This document shows positions 1 through 11,892 of a DNA stretch of 64,000 bases, piece by piece (positions within the stretch are counted from its first letter, which is position 1; each line of letters starts with the position of its first letter). The translations under genes were made by a program, and so were the position numbers. The notes below the pieces were generated by a model. That model saw only the letters and a program-made list of their open reading frames with translations, was not told the DNA's origin and did not search any database. Source of the DNA: Achatina immaculata (lineage: Eukaryota > Mollusca > Gastropoda > Stylommatophora > Achatinidae); NCBI GenBank assembly GCA_009760885.1, contig CM019713.1:79860247-79924246 (forward strand), in the 5' to 3' direction.

Positions 1-587
1 ATCCACAACTAAGGTTCACCAACTTTATAATCATAGTTTCTTCTAAAGCAATGTTAACTGCTTGAATAAAAGTAACAGTTTTCTCTCTTAACAACTTGAT
101 TTTATGCTTCTTGGGAGTACTGCAACTGTGAACGACTGCACTAGTTGCCTCTGAGCCAGCGGAGATACTAATTCCGGTGCAGTGTTGGCAACTCTGGCTG
201 CCTCGTTGACGCGGTCATCTAGTACCTGTACTGACTTTCCAGGAGTCTGTTGAATTGAGGCTAGCATATGTCATTCCTCTTGGGGAGTTTGCAACACACT
301 GTACCGTGCTAACAAAACCGCCACAGACTCCTCCCAGGACTCCTGAAGACTGATACACTGCCTAACAAATTCCGCTAAGGAACCAGTGATGCGCAGGTAC
401 ACCACTTTCTTCCTCGCTGGCAGATCAGCAGTTTTGACCTCCATGGGCTTATTAAGCTAATCCAGCCGCTGAGTTAACTCTGCTGGGTCCCCGTGGAACC
501 TGCCTACCGCTGACATAACCTGGCTGAGATTCAAGGAATTTTGTAACAGTCCCAGGAAATCAGACGCGAACGGAGCTGAAGCCTTCG
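1..587 (-). pseudogene. Ty3/gypsy-like gag remnant, truncated by window edge
   Basis: Read on the minus strand from 587 downward, this gives a capsid-type gag sequence with segments such as SDFLGLLQNSLNLSQVMSAV, RKKVVYLRITGSLAEFV and QESWEESVAVLLARY. The first part matches the gag start of another copy at 53,295 (minus), which reads MASAPSTSDLLGLLQDS. Here the expected start codon is AAG at 585-587 instead of ATG. There are in-frame stops after the first ~45 codons and again near 270, and a frameshift around 170-190, after which a lysine-rich frame continues to the edge. Gag would form the particle of an LTR retrotransposon. Family level is inferred from the pol found beside the second copy. 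It is a dead copy. Confidence 0.6.
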
Positions 588-624
588 TGCGTCGCTCGTC
601 AGAGGAAACACCAAGATCTCCTAT

Positions 625-735
625 CATTCATTCATTTGCATGTCCCTTGCGGAACATTGCCTCTCTAACAGCACTCCTGTAGGCCTCTCGGTTGTGAGCA
701 AGATGCCTTGCTGCTGATGCATCCATTTGCAGATG
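625..735 (-). mobile_element. LINE-A 3' end fragment
   Basis: The sequence begins with an ATTCATTCATTT tail and is followed by the conserved LINE-A C-terminal coding end seen in several other copies here (for example 49,125-49,660, plus). Only about 110 bp is present, so this is a strongly 5'-truncated insertion in the leader of the gag remnant. Confidence 0.75.
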
Positions 736-2610
736 ATTCTATACGATCAATAAAATGATACCAGGAGCAAATGCAAAGCTATATCAATAATTCATATAAT
801 GCCAAGAAATAAAAAAAATACAAACTACATAAAATATCGAAAAACAGTACTAAGATATCCTACAAAAACAAAGCAATATTGCAACCTGATGCTGGAATGT
901 CATAACTATCCACTGAAAACGTCGTGAAAATGAAAAAAATGTCATTAATAGAATCCCACTGATGAAGAGGACATCCGCCTGCGACTGTCTATATTCAAAA
1001 TTCCTTGATATAATTCCGATAAAAGATATCATATAATGTTCCATGGAGTTGAAGCTGGAAAACCGACACGTTCTATAATCCACGAGTAAAGAAGGCATCT
1101 GGCGAGCTGATTATACAAATTGTTCTATTAACAATATACTGTTGCCAACTTGAATGTTCCATTTCAAGAATGTTAGCAATAACTTGGACGAACTGCAACT
1201 GAAAGCTAGATAAAATAGGATACAAAGCTTATAATGATGATACTTCTCCTAGTCTGCGTTGACGGTGACGAACAGGTAAAGAGTGCAAGCTTCTCTGGAT
1301 CCAGACAGCACACAGGCTCAGAATCAGGCTCACAGGACCGGTCTGCAGGTACAGGTAAACTGGAACCATGATTGCACTGGACCAAGGCCAGATGTGTCAA
1401 AGCTGAAAGGAAACAACTTACCAGACAACACCCCTGACTGTATACCCCAAACTAAACTACTATCCTAAGCTAGATTTCTTACTTCTCCACCACAGCGAGA
1501 GTTGGGAACCCCGCCGATCACTGCCAATCGAATACCGGACGCTAACTATCTAACCAATGAGGAAACTTGAATGCCTAACTAACTCCTAACAACTCCTATA
1601 CTAACTACAACCAACTGAAGAACATATTCTAAACTAGGCCTACTCTATATCACATAAACTTTATACCTATGCTAAACATCCAGTAACTGATACATCACTG
1701 TTACATAAACACATAGTACCTAACATAGATGGAAGTAACAAAGCTACCACAAAAGTGACAATAAAGTAGAGCTAAAGAATTCTACGACTGCAGGAACAGC
1801 AACCCAAAATATAGACCTAGTGTTCCAACAGCACTAGTCTAGACAGACTTTGCGAAAATATATGTAACAAAATGCGCTGTAACGAAACGGGTTAGAGCTA
1901 GCTAGCCGCCAGCGTATGAATGAAAACGCTAGTAATATATAACAAATAAAGTAGTATGCCGCGACAGAAGTGTGAGGTTACAAAAAAGGCACCAGCTAAT
2001 AACGGACGCCATGAAAGATAACGCCCGTCTAGGCAACAATGAACATTGTGCAGACCGCGGAAGAGAGGGCGTGTCGCGGCACCAATTGAAATAGTATCAC
2101 CGTGACTGATTAGACTGGTCACGTGCAACACTGATAATAGTAAGCTCTGCTGTCTGAGTAAGGACAGATGTTAAAGCTGTTTATGCAAGTGAATAGTGGA
2201 GTAATACGGTTGTAGTATATTTTTTTTTTGTCAGACTATTGCTCAGATAGATAAGGTTCTATCCTGAAAGCTTATAAACTGTTTCAAGGTTATTCACAAT
2301 ATAATAAACTGAACATACCCAGATTCTCCACAACTCCACATAGACAATAGCCACATAAATTGAAACTACTGACAGTCCTCCACAAAAGTGACACGTAACA
2401 GTGTGGACTAAATTGAAGAAGGTTTGAAAACAAGAGAAATAATGGCATATGACTGATGCTGATGATGCATAAACAACAAACATATTTGAGGCTCCACTCC
2501 CCGGCTAGAACAATTGTTTGCCACATGAGGAAGAAGAGGGCAACTCTCACAACAAAGTTGCAACAGTCCTCACACAACATGGAATAGAAAAAGCAGCATA
2601 ACCTACATCT
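736..2610. other. No recognisable gene
   Basis: AT-rich sequence with only short open frames. I could not recognise a protein, RNA gene or known repeat. It may include the leader and LTR of the gag element to its left. A site at about 2,073-2,088 reads, on the minus strand, like a primer-binding site (TGGTGCCGCGACA), but this is weak. Confidence 0.3.
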
Positions 2611-3104
2611 TCTGAACATCTCAATGAATACACATGAATCACAACGCTTACTAACAGTAGTTAGTTCTGAACATCTCACTGAATACACATGAATCACAAC
2701 GCTTACTAACAGTAGTTAGTTCTGAACATCTCACTGAATACACATGAATCACAACGCTTACTAACAGTAGTTAGTTCTGAACATCTCACCGAATACACAT
2801 GAATCACAACGCTTACTAAGAGTAGTTAGTTCTGAATATCTCACTGAATACACATGAATCACAACGGTTACTAATAGTAGTTAGTTCTGAACATCTCACT
2901 GAATACACATGAATCACAACGGTTACTAACAGTAGTTAGTTCTGAACATCTCACTGAATACACATGAATCACAACGCTTACTAACAGTAGTTAGTTCTGA
3001 ACATCTAACCGAATACATTTGAATCACACCGCTTACTAACAGTAGTTAGTTCTGAACATCTCACTGAATGCACATGAATCACAACGCTTACTAACATTAT
3101 TAGT
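2611..3104. repeat. 55-bp minisatellite, about 9 copies
   Basis: A unit beginning TCTGAACATCTCACTGAATA recurs every 55 bp (2,611, 2,666, 2,721 and so on) with only a few substitutions per copy. The last unit has a small deletion. No coding role is visible. Open frames crossing its left part are by-products of the repeat. Confidence 0.95.
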
Positions 3105-3505
3105 TCTGAACACTCCTTGCACAATAACATGAGGTAACAATTAGTAGCACTCTTCTAGCTAGAACAAAACTCACTTCATTATAGTTCTAACATTCTATTA
3201 AGGAAAGCACGCAATGATCATCCATTTCTCTATGTCTAAACCGATAGCATATTCTAACCCATGCTACAAGCCCCACTAATGGAAAGAATCGTCATCAAGA
3301 ATCATTCTCATAATCACAATCATAATCAACTGATACTGATAAAAATTCACATTCTAATACTCATTCTAATAATCATTCTAATAATCTAATACCTCCTACA
3401 TAAAAGTTCAGAGCTTAACTATCTACCAGTTATACTTTCCTTTGTTCGTGAACATTCCCTTATGAGAAAGTCTAAACTTCATGAAATCGCCTGTTTAAGA
3501 ACTTT
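3105..3505. other. Simple AT-rich spacer
   Basis: Holds a short run of degenerate AATCATTCT-type simple repeats at 3,290-3,400. No gene seen. Confidence 0.5.
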
Positions 3506-3507
3506 GA

Positions 3508-5411
3508 CTCATTCATTCATTCATTCATTTGCATGTCACTTGCGGAACCTTGCCTCCCACACAAAACTCTCGTTGTCCTCTTGGTTGTGAGTAAGATGGC
3601 CTGCTGCTGATGCATCCATTTGCAGATCATCAACGATGTCTTGCAGCCATCTTCGTCTTGGTCTTCCTCTCTTTCTTTTTCCCATTATGTATCCTTCCAA
3701 GACAGTCTTCTCTAGATTATCATGACGTATTATGTGTCCAAAATATTTAAATTTTCTTTGTTTAATCCTCTTTACTATCCAGCCTTCTTCAATATTAAGT
3801 TCTTGTAATATAGATATATTTGTTCTTTTTGTGTCCATGGTATTTGAAGAACTCCTCTGTAGCATTTACATTCAAAGGCATGTATGCGTTTCTCACAGTC
3901 TCACAGGCATATGTTGCGATGGGAAAGATGCATGTCCTTAAAAATATTATTTTCGTAGTTCTGTCTGCTCTTCTCCACAGAGTTTTTAGTTGCTTTACTT
4001 TGTGAAGAGCGATAGATGTCCTCCTTTTAATTTCTATCACTGTATCTCCTCCTTTTAATTTCCCTCATTGTATCTCCACTACTAGTTAGTAGTGATCCAA
4101 GATATTCATAACTCTCCACTTCTTCCAGTTTTTCCTCATTGATACATATTTCAGCTTCCTTGTTTGTTTTGTCAATTGTCTTCAATGTATTTTTTTGCAT
4201 TAAGATAGATGTTTTATTCTTCGCTATTCTTACGTACGTACATTTTTTGTTTTTCCATTCATTTTTATGTTGTGGACAGTAACACTGTGTCATCAGCATA
4301 TCTAATATCTGGTATTTCATAACCTCTAATTGTTATGGCATCGTAATATTCATTGTCTACATCTTCTCTAACATTCCTCATTATATTTTCAGTATACAAG
4401 TTAAATAAGGAAGGCGACAATATGCACCCTTGACGGACCCCTTGTTTTATGTCAAACCAAGTTGTTGTTTCACCATTTATTCTTACTGCTGCTTATTGGT
4501 CTAGATACAGCAGTGATGTTAATTGTATCAAATGTGTTGGAAATTTAATTTTTTCCATTATTTCCCAAAGTTTCTGGCGTTGTACACAATCAAATGCCTT
4601 TGAGTAATCTATAAAGGATAAATAGAGATTTACATTAAACTCTCTGCATTTCTCTATTTTAATCTTATATTGAATATGTGATCCTTGCCTGAAACCAGCC
4701 TGGACCATATTGACTTCTTCCTCGATGTTCTTTCCGAGTCTACCCATTATGATTTTAAACAGAATTTTACTGGCATGACTAAACAGGGCAACAGTTCTGT
4801 AGTTTGTGCATAATTTCAGGTTATCCTTTTTTTGGCAATGGTATGAATACAGTTCTTTTCCATTGTTTTGGCCAAATACCAAATGCCATATCTTTTTTAC
4901 ATAGCACATGATGAATTACTGCACATTCCTTTCCTCCTGCTTTAATAAGTTCAGCTGTTATCTCATCACATCCTGGTGATTTACCATTTTTCAGATACTT
5001 TATTGCCCATAAAACTTCTTCTATTGTCGGTTCGGATTCTTTCTCCTCCAATAATAATTTACATTGTAGTTTTCTGCTTTCACAATGGGTTGTTTCATAC
5101 ATTCCTCTGCAATATTCCTTCCATCCTTCTAAATTTCCTCTGTCTTATCAATGTATTCCCCATCTCATCATAAACTGCATTTAGATTAGGTGTGACATTT
5201 CTCGTCAATGTCTTCAGTTCTTTAACAATTTCACTATCTCTTCCACACTTCATTCACAACAATGTGTATGTATTGTCTTTTTTGTCTTTTCTAGTGTTTC
5301 TTCTTACTTCTTTTGTTAAAGATTTATATTCCTCTGCTGTTGTTGTTGTTGTTTGTCCCTTTCCAATGCGTCTTCATTTCTCTACTTTATTTTATCAGTT
5401 CTAGTGTCCCT
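3508..5411 (-). pseudogene. LINE-A reverse transcriptase, 3' half (host of two nested insertions)
   Basis: Minus-strand RT of an APE-type non-LTR retrotransposon. From the (ATGA)n tail at 3,508-3,532 inward one reads the C-terminal end (MGKRKRGRPRRRWLQDIVDD), the IKRRTSIALHKVKQLK segment, an RT catalytic ADD box (YADDTVLLS, minus strand near 4,290-4,300), VNMVQAGFRQGSH, LCTNYRTVALFSHASKI and FIDYSKAFDCVQRQKLWEIM. Several frameshifts break the reading. The upstream coding part continues at 5,867-6,083 and 7,316-8,400 after two insertions. An intact protein would copy its RNA at a nicked target. This copy cannot, because it is frameshifted and interrupted. Confidence 0.85.
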
Positions 5412-5866
5412 TAAGATCTTTAAGGGCATGCATCTTTCCCATCGCAACATATGCCTGTGAGACCTGGGCACTTAACAAAACAGCTGAGAAACACATAAAT
5501 GCTTTTGAATATAAATGCTACAGAGGAGTTTTCCAAATATCGTGAACACAAAAAAAGAACAAATATATCTATACTACACGGGCTTAATATTGAAGAAGGC
5601 TTGCTAGTAAAGAGGATTAAAGAGAGAAAACTTAAATATTTTGGACACATTAAACGTCATGATAATTTATAGTAGACAGTATTGGAAGGATACATAATGG
5701 GAAAAAGAAAAAGAAGAAAACCAAAACGAAGATGGCTACAAGACATCGTTGACGATCTGCAAATGGATGCAACAGCAGCAGGCTATCTTGCTCACAACCG
5801 AGAGGCCTACAGGAGTGCTGTTTGGGAGGCAAAGTTCCGCAAGGGACATGCAAATGAGTGAATGAA
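5412..5866 (+). mobile_element. LINE-A 3' fragment nested in a minus-strand LINE-A
   Basis: Plus-strand LINE-A C-terminal region, from the RACIFPIATYACETW-equivalent segment to the AAGTTCCGCAAGGGACATGC end and a GAGTGAATGAATG tail. It is flanked by a 7-bp duplication TGTCCCT at 5,405-5,411 and 5,867-5,873. Removing the insert rejoins the minus-strand LINE-A reading, by comparison with 30,000-30,100. It is 5'-truncated, as is typical of target-primed reverse transcription. Confidence 0.85.
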
Positions 5867-6083
5867 TGTCCCTGCTGTAATCCATCCATTATTTTGTGTT
5901 TTCTTTACTGGAACTATATCTTTAGCTGTTGTTATTGTGATATCTCTGGCCTGTGTAGCCAATTCATCTGGTGTCATCTCCTCCTGTATACCCATCATGG
6001 ATTTCAAAACTGTTCTTCACTTCTATACCGTATTGTTCTGATATTTTTGTAATATCAAAGCGCAGTGGTTTTTATTTCGTAAC
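5867..6083 (-). pseudogene. LINE-A middle segment between two insertions
   Basis: Minus-strand sequence matching the endonuclease-RT linker of LINE-A at 29,870-30,060 (ISEQYGIEVKNSFEI-like, then TPDELATQARDI and VPVKKTQNN). It is the host element between the inserts at 5,412-5,866 and 6,084-7,315. Confidence 0.8.
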
Positions 6084-7315
6084 TCCGCTGTTGGCGAGAT
6101 TCTTCAGCTACCGTGCGTGGAGCGGTGCTCCTCCAGGCCAATGAAGAAAGGTGTAAATGGGGTTGCCGCGCATCATCACTGCGGAAAAGGTGGTAGAAAG
6201 GATAAAGCGAAGCAAACAGTCAAATCACGTCACCTCTAGTCTGGAGGTTGGCCATGTCCTGAGTGCAGTCATATCGGGTGAAAAGCATGAACCGGCTTGT
6301 CAGAGAGGTTAAGACACTGCTGGCGAGACTCTTCGGATGCCGCGCGTGGAGTGAAGCTCCTCCCGGTCAAGGAAGAAAATGCGGAAAAGGAATAAAGGTT
6401 GCTGTGCAGTGCCGATGTGAAAAGGTGATGGAAAGAATAAAGTGAAATTTAATCGGTATGTCCAGTAGTATCGCTTCGGGAGCTACACATACCACGGCGC
6501 CTCTGCTCTAGAGGCCGGCCATGTCTGAAATACACCTACACTGGTGAAATTTGCCTAACCCGGCACACACCAGGGGTGGAACTTGCTGGCTAGACATGCC
6601 ATGCCACCTCTGCTCTAGAGGTCGCCTGATATACACCCATACTGGTGAATTATGCCTAAACCGGCTCACACCAGGGGTGAATTTTGAAGGCTACGCATGT
6701 CACAGTACCTCTGCTCTAGAGGTCGGTCACGTCTCAAACACGCCCATACTGGGATAATATGCCTAAACTGGCTCAGCCCAGGGGTGGAAGTCATTAGTTG
6801 CGAGGCTTCGTCTTGCTGGACAAAAGCTCCATCCTGGTCACAACTAGGAAGGGTAGCGGCCACGACCACAAAATGCTGAAGTCGGAGACATTGGACCAGG
6901 GCGGTCTAGATAGGCAACCACCTCTCACCCGGCGGGGATGTATGCGTATCCTTATCACGCTGAGGTTTTCCAGTGAGAAGGTACAACTCTGGCCTGGGTG
7001 GGCTACCAACTCTCACCCAGCGGGGATGCACTGATATCCTAAACACGTCGAGGTCTTCCGGTGAGAAAGTGCAACTCTAGACTAAACTAGTGCTAAGAAA
7101 ACCACGGTGTCACGCAATCCGCTTCAGAGACCCACCAAGAATACAGGCTAAAGCCCTGCGATACTCTGAACCTCTTGTGGTCCTCTCGGGGATCTCGTGT
7201 GGTCCTTTCGGGGACCACACAGGAGACCACGGGACCTAACGAGGACCACAGGCGTAAATTTAGTGGGATCACATAGCGGTCTTGGTGATAGAAGCGAACG
7301 AAGAAGAAGAAGATC
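6084..7315 (+). mobile_element. Unclassified 1.23-kb retroposon with internal tandem units
   Basis: This stretch is visibly more GC-rich than its surroundings and interrupts LINE-A exactly between two adjacent codon blocks. It is flanked by a 7-bp duplication TCGTAAC (6,077-6,083 and 7,316-7,322) and ends in GAAGAAGAAGAAG, so it looks like a non-LTR retroposon in plus orientation. It contains 3-4 tandem units of about 101-107 bp that begin CCTCTGCTCTAGAGG (6,500, 6,607, 6,708), with a diverged unit near 6,229. I recognise no protein domain. It could be a large SINE, a LINE 5'/3' UTR derivative or another non-autonomous element. Confidence 0.7.
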
Positions 7316-8400
7316 TCGTAACTGTCTTTTTTATCTTTATCTTCATGTCTGCTGTTAATAACTCATGATCCGTGTCACAAATCTACACCTGCTGATGTTA
7401 TACTTGACTTCCACCTTGTTGTCACTAAAATATAATCTATTTGATTCTTGGTTTTCCCATCAGGTGATATCCATGTGTAAAGTCTTCTAGAGTGTTGTTT
7501 AAAAAGTGTGTTAGCGATCATTAGCTCATTTTCCATGCAAAACGCCATTAGATTGTCACCCGCCTCATTTCTATGTCATATGCTAAATTTCCCTACAACA
7601 TGTCCTTCATCTTCTGATCTTTCTGTACCAATCTTTGCATTAAAATCCCCCATTATTAATACATTATCATTTTTCATTACGTGGTGTGTTGTCGTTTGCA
7701 GTGTGTTATAAAAGTCGTCTACTTCCTCTTCTTCTGCTGCTGATGTAGGTGCATATATCTGGATGATTGTTACGTTTCTAGGAATGCCCTTAAGTCTGAT
7801 TGTGAGGATTCTGTCACTTACTGGATTGAAATCTAGTAATTCTGTTGATGTTTATTTGTCCAAATAAAAAGCCACTCCTTCTTTCCACCTAATTCTCCAC
7901 TGGAGTATAGAAAGATATTATCAGTCTCATTCTTGAAGTGTCCTAATCCTTCTTTCTATCGATGTTCGTAGATTCCCAGAATGTGTATCCTCGTTCTTTT
8001 CATCTCGTCACTTATTATTTGATATTGTCCCTTTTATATACTTCTTACATTCCATGTTCCTACTCTTATTTTTCTTTTTAGTTTGATGCAGGGGTTTTCC
8101 TTGGTAACACTGTCAGGATTTTGTCCGTCATCACAATTACTAGTACTGATCTCTGCCTCTCACTCTTCCCCAGTGTTAAAATTAGATCTATCTGGCCTGG
8201 GGGCCTCAGAACATGATCTTTTTCCTATTTGACTTTTCATGTTGCTGTTTGGGTTTCCTGGTATATTTCTAGAAGGTAGTTTACCATTGCTTTCCTTCCG
8301 GGCAGTGACTGTACTAGTCAGTGATCGTAGCCATTGTCCCTACATTGAGATCATCTGTCTACCATCATAGAATGGTCACCATAACCAACATTATTTGTCG
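7316..8400 (-). pseudogene. LINE-A apurinic-type endonuclease region
   Basis: The minus strand gives an APE endonuclease domain in several frames: RVGTWNVRS (Asn motif), IIQIYAPTSAAEEEEVDDFY, VLIMGDFNAKIGTE (Asp/Asn motif), RRLYTWISPDGKTKNQIDYI and CDTDHELLTAD (His motif). This is the N-terminal half of the LINE-A copy whose RT lies at 3,508-5,411. The 5' end is indistinct and may extend to about 8,500. Stops and frameshifts make it dead. Confidence 0.8.
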
Positions 8401-8984
8401 GCTGCTCTCCCATTCCATCCACCACCTGCTCCAATGGTTTTACGTCACTCTGATACGGGTACTCCACATTGCCCAAGTCTCTCAAAAACATTCTAATTTT
8501 AACTAGCATGTCCACCGAAAGTTCAATAAAAGTCATCAAAATCTCGCGATATCAACGTCCAGAAATGACCTTCATTGAAAAACTAACTGGACATTCCAAA
8601 TTTAACTTTCATAAAACATATCAGGTTAATGTTCATTATTCTAATTTTTCATGGACCCAATTTGACTTTCCTTTGGTCTGTCTTCGACAGTAACATTAAG
8701 GGGCTATAAGCAAACCGTCAAAAATACTAGATTATAATAGATTATATCCCTTCGAATAGATTTCGGTCAAATATACGCTTCTGTGTGTAAAAGGTGTATC
8801 GTAATTTATATTTGTGAAACTGATCTCAGATTGGGCGACTGCATGCAGAAACATCTATATAATGTCACACAGTAAGCTTCTAAACCAATCCCTATTAATT
8901 ATAACGGCTCCAACCACAGAGGCAAATATGATTTCCTGGTAACAGTCATTAAACAATGTCACTGTGATGACAGAAGCCACCTAG
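8401..8984. other. No recognisable gene
   Basis: AT-rich sequence between LINE-A and repeat G. Only short open frames; nothing recognised. Confidence 0.3.
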
Positions 8985-9424
8985 CGATTGAGAACCGTTA
9001 CATGCAAGAATATGGGAGGGTGGAAGCACATGGTTTGAACTCGAAATTCAGCTACATGTAACATTCCCTTTCACCAATATCATATTTCCTCCGTAGCAAT
9101 TTCTGCTCTTTCCTCACCTGCAACGCATATTTTACTCACTGCATTAGACTGTAAACTCTTGAATCAAACCACATCCACCTACTTCACCCAAATTCTTTTA
9201 TGAGATGACCACTGTGTCACTCTCCTTTTCCCAGTCCCCACCCCTTCCCAATTACTTACTTAAAACTCATCGCGACTCTTCATTTTAACATTCTCAACAC
9301 ACTCTTGGAAGCAGCATCTTACAAGTAACTGCTAAGTGCTCCATTTATTCTAATCTTTTCCACTTCTGTTGGTTGCATGTCATTCATGTGACCTATTTCT
9401 TTGTGTTATAATGTTATAATGTCA
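8985..9424. repeat. Dispersed repeat G, copy 1, left part
   Basis: Aligns by eye to 16,930-17,340, with shared blocks such as CTTACAAGTAACTGCTAAGTG, TTGAACTCGAAATTCA and CACACCACATCCAC-like text, and more weakly to 43,780-44,048. It continues at 9,605-10,020 after a LINE-D piece. Class unknown; no protein recognised. Confidence 0.6.
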
Positions 9425-9602
9425 GTCAATTGGAGCACATGTCTAAACCATCGCCAGCGTCTTTCCTCAATTATTGCTGTCAGTGTTTTCATATGCATTT
9501 CTGCCAACAAGCTGTTATATCATTTGGTATTTGGCTAAATTATCTTTTCTAATTCTTTTTAAACATTTAGTCTGGAAAGAATTCAACTTCTTTTCTATGG
9601 TG
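9425..9602 (-). mobile_element. LINE-D RT C-terminal fragment
   Basis: On the minus strand the block AATTGAGGAAAGACGCTGGC and its surroundings match LINE-D at 58,580-58,740 (plus) closely, reading KTLTAIIEERRWRWF. The fragment is inserted within repeat G copy 1, since G sequence resumes to its right. Confidence 0.75.
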
Positions 9603-9604
9603 CG

Positions 9605-10020
9605 TGCTTGTTAAATAGTAAATCTGTTTGTACTTTTTTTCTTAAAGTTTTTACATTTCTTTTATTACATCTTTAATCAGTGGCTTCGTGTATAGTTATA
9701 TACCCAGTGTCATATACCTATATAATAATTATTAGTGTTTCACTGACATTTGTGGTTGTGTTGATATTATAGAAAACTTCAATTACCAGATCCTCATTTT
9801 CTTCAATAATTCTGACAAACTTTCTATTTAAGTTTCAGTCTTCTCAACCTGCCAGTTTGCCCAATACTTCACTTCTAAAAATAACACGAGTCTACTCTGT
9901 GCTGTAAGGTTTATTTCATTGACTGCTTTGAATAAATCCACATCTAAGCTTTATTCTAGTGATCCAGAATCCATTATTCCATAGAACCATTTTGAAAGCA
10001 TTTCTGCGAACAATCAGTAA
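9605..10020. repeat. Dispersed repeat G, copy 1, right part
   Basis: Matches 17,360-17,537 and 18,070-18,345, for example GTTTGCCCAATACTTCACTTC and CATTATTCCATAGAACC. It is the same repeat as the left part, interrupted by the LINE-D piece. Confidence 0.65.
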
Positions 10021-10059
10021 CTAAATGATAAAAAAAAATCGCATAGAGGTTGTGTGTGT

Positions 10060-10079
10060 TTATATATATATATATATAT
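10060..10079. repeat. (TA)n microsatellite
   Basis: Ten TA dinucleotides directly left of the SINE-like block. Confidence 0.9.
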
Positions 10080-10315
10080 GCAGGAAACTCTCTACCGTAG
10101 AGATCGGGAACAACAACACAACTACTTCAGATCATCAGAGGAAGTACCCCCCCTCAGACAAGTGTTTCGGCCCTTTAAACTCCTCACACTCTAAGGGGGA
10201 TGGGCCCCTCTGGGTCATGACTCCCAGAGGTCTTGTGAGTTGTTGCTTTTTTTTCCGGTCCCGGGATCGAACCCATGGTCTTCCAGCAACGGAGGACTGG
10301 TATTGGTTGTGGTAA

Positions 10316-10316
<1 letters not shown>
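10080..10316 (-). mobile_element. tRNA-like SINE candidate between two (TA)n tracts
   Basis: The minus strand contains GGTTCGATCCCGGGACC, a good match to the RNA polymerase III B box, about 60 nt from the right end, preceded by a short stem-like CCAG...CTGG. The block is GC-rich compared with its surroundings and is framed by TA repeats on both sides. An A box is not convincing, so assignment as a tRNA-derived SINE is tentative. Confidence 0.45.

Positions 10317-10362
<46 letters not shown>
10317..10362. repeat. (TA)n microsatellite
   Basis: Nearly pure TA tract with one TGTA interruption. Confidence 0.95.
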
Positions 10363-10364
<2 letters not shown>

Positions 10365-10377
10365 CAAATGGGCAATT

Positions 10378-11612
10378 AATGATATAGGATAATAGGCATC
10401 TACGCCTTGGTCTTTCTCTCTTTATCTTTCCCATTACGTACCCTTCCAAAACTGTCTTTTCTGAATTTTCATGACGTTTAATATGTCCATAAAATATTTT
10501 TCAGTTTTCTCTGTTTAATCTTCCGTACTGGCCAGCCTTCTTCAGTAATTAAGTTATTATAGTATGGATATATTTTTCTTCTTTTTGTGGCCATGATATT
10601 TGTAGAACTCTTCTGTAGCATTTACATTTAAAGGCATTTATGTGTTTCTAAGCTGTTTTATAAAGCATCCAGGTCTCACAGGCATATGTTGCGATGGGAA
10701 AGATGCATGTCCTTTAAAATCTTATTTGTTTAGTTATTTCTGTTTCTCTCGGCAGCTTCTTTTGGTGTTTTAATATCTGAAGTTCAATAGATGTCCCTCT
10801 TTTAATTGTATCTCTATTATTGGTAATTAATGATCCAAGAAATTCAAACTCTCCTCCTCTTCTAATTCTTGCTCATTGATACATATTTCAGCTGCCTTAT
10901 TTGTTTTGTCAGTTGTCATCAATTTAGTTTTCTTTTCATTGAGATTGAGGTTTTGGTCTTCACTGTTCTTACAGAATGCCATAATTAGTTTCTCCTGATC
11001 TGTTTGTGTTGTGGACAGTAATACTGTGTCATCGGCATATCTTATCTCTGGTATTTCATAAGCTCCGATTTTTATGGCGCCATAATATTCTTTGTTTTCA
11101 TCTTCTTTAAAATTTCTCATTATATTTTCAGCATACAAGTTAAATACGTAAGTCGACAGTATGCATCCCTGATTAACCACATTTTCAAGTCAAAACTAGT
11201 TGTTGTTTCACTATTTATTCTTATTGCTGCCTGTTGGTCTAGATACAGCAGTGATATTAGTTGTATCAAATGTGTTGGAAATTCCATTTTTTCCATTAGT
11301 TCCTAAAGTTTCTGGTGTTGTACCCAATCAAATGCCTTTGAATAGTCTATATAAGATAAACATATATTACCATTAATGTCGCTCCATTTCTCTACTATTA
11401 ATCTTATATTGAATATGTGATCTCTTGTTCCTCTTCGCTATATAAAACCACATTGGACAATATTGATTTCTCTTTCTATTTTAAAACGAGGTCTACACAC
11501 TATGATTTTAATACAATTTTACTGGCATGACTAATCAGGGCAACAGTTCTGTAGTTTGTGCATAATTTCATGTTAACCTTTTCGGCCGTGTTATGAATAT
11601 AGCAAACTATTT
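10378..11612 (-). pseudogene. LINE-A RT fragment
   Basis: Minus-strand LINE-A sequence including the C-terminal basic end (GYVMGKIKRERPRRR), then NQGCILSTYVFNLYAENIMR, EIPEIRYADDTVLLSTTQT with the ADD catalytic pair retained, and LCTNYRTVALISHASKIV at the 5' side. The 3' tail is missing and the element stops around 11,612. There are frameshifts throughout. Confidence 0.8.
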
Positions 11613-11689
11613 TGAAACTCATTATGACAGAGCATCTCTGTACATAATGTAAGGGGACAGAAAGAGCTGCCTTGTCATACCACAGAAAC

Positions 11690-11892
11690 ATCTAGAGGAT
11701 ATGATGTTTGTATCCATAGTTTCCTTAACCTCATGGGTGTGTGGTCAGCATCATGTCTGCCCATGTTTCTTTTCTCGGCCCAGAAGCAGACGTATACATA
11801 TTTCCACAGCTGGATGATTGTGGCGGCTCCTGGCGAAGCTGAATCATCGACCTTGCCTATGAGTGTAGCACACTAACAACTGTGCCACCCAG
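11690..11892 (-). mobile_element. tRNA-derived SINE candidate
   Basis: On the minus strand from about 11,890 the sequence starts GGGTGGCACAGTTGTTAGTG, which fits a tRNA 5' half with an A box (TGGCACAGTTG). CTCATAG follows in anticodon position and a decayed B-box-like stretch comes next. The body resembles 16,600-16,760. No encoded protein. Confidence 0.5.

Noticed and set aside
2068..2090. Minus-strand primer-binding site TGGTGCCGCGACA with an LTR to its right
   Set aside because: Similar text at 42,030 and 52,353 lies in contexts that do not fit a 5' LTR-gag order, and no LTR pair was found. Kept only as a remark.
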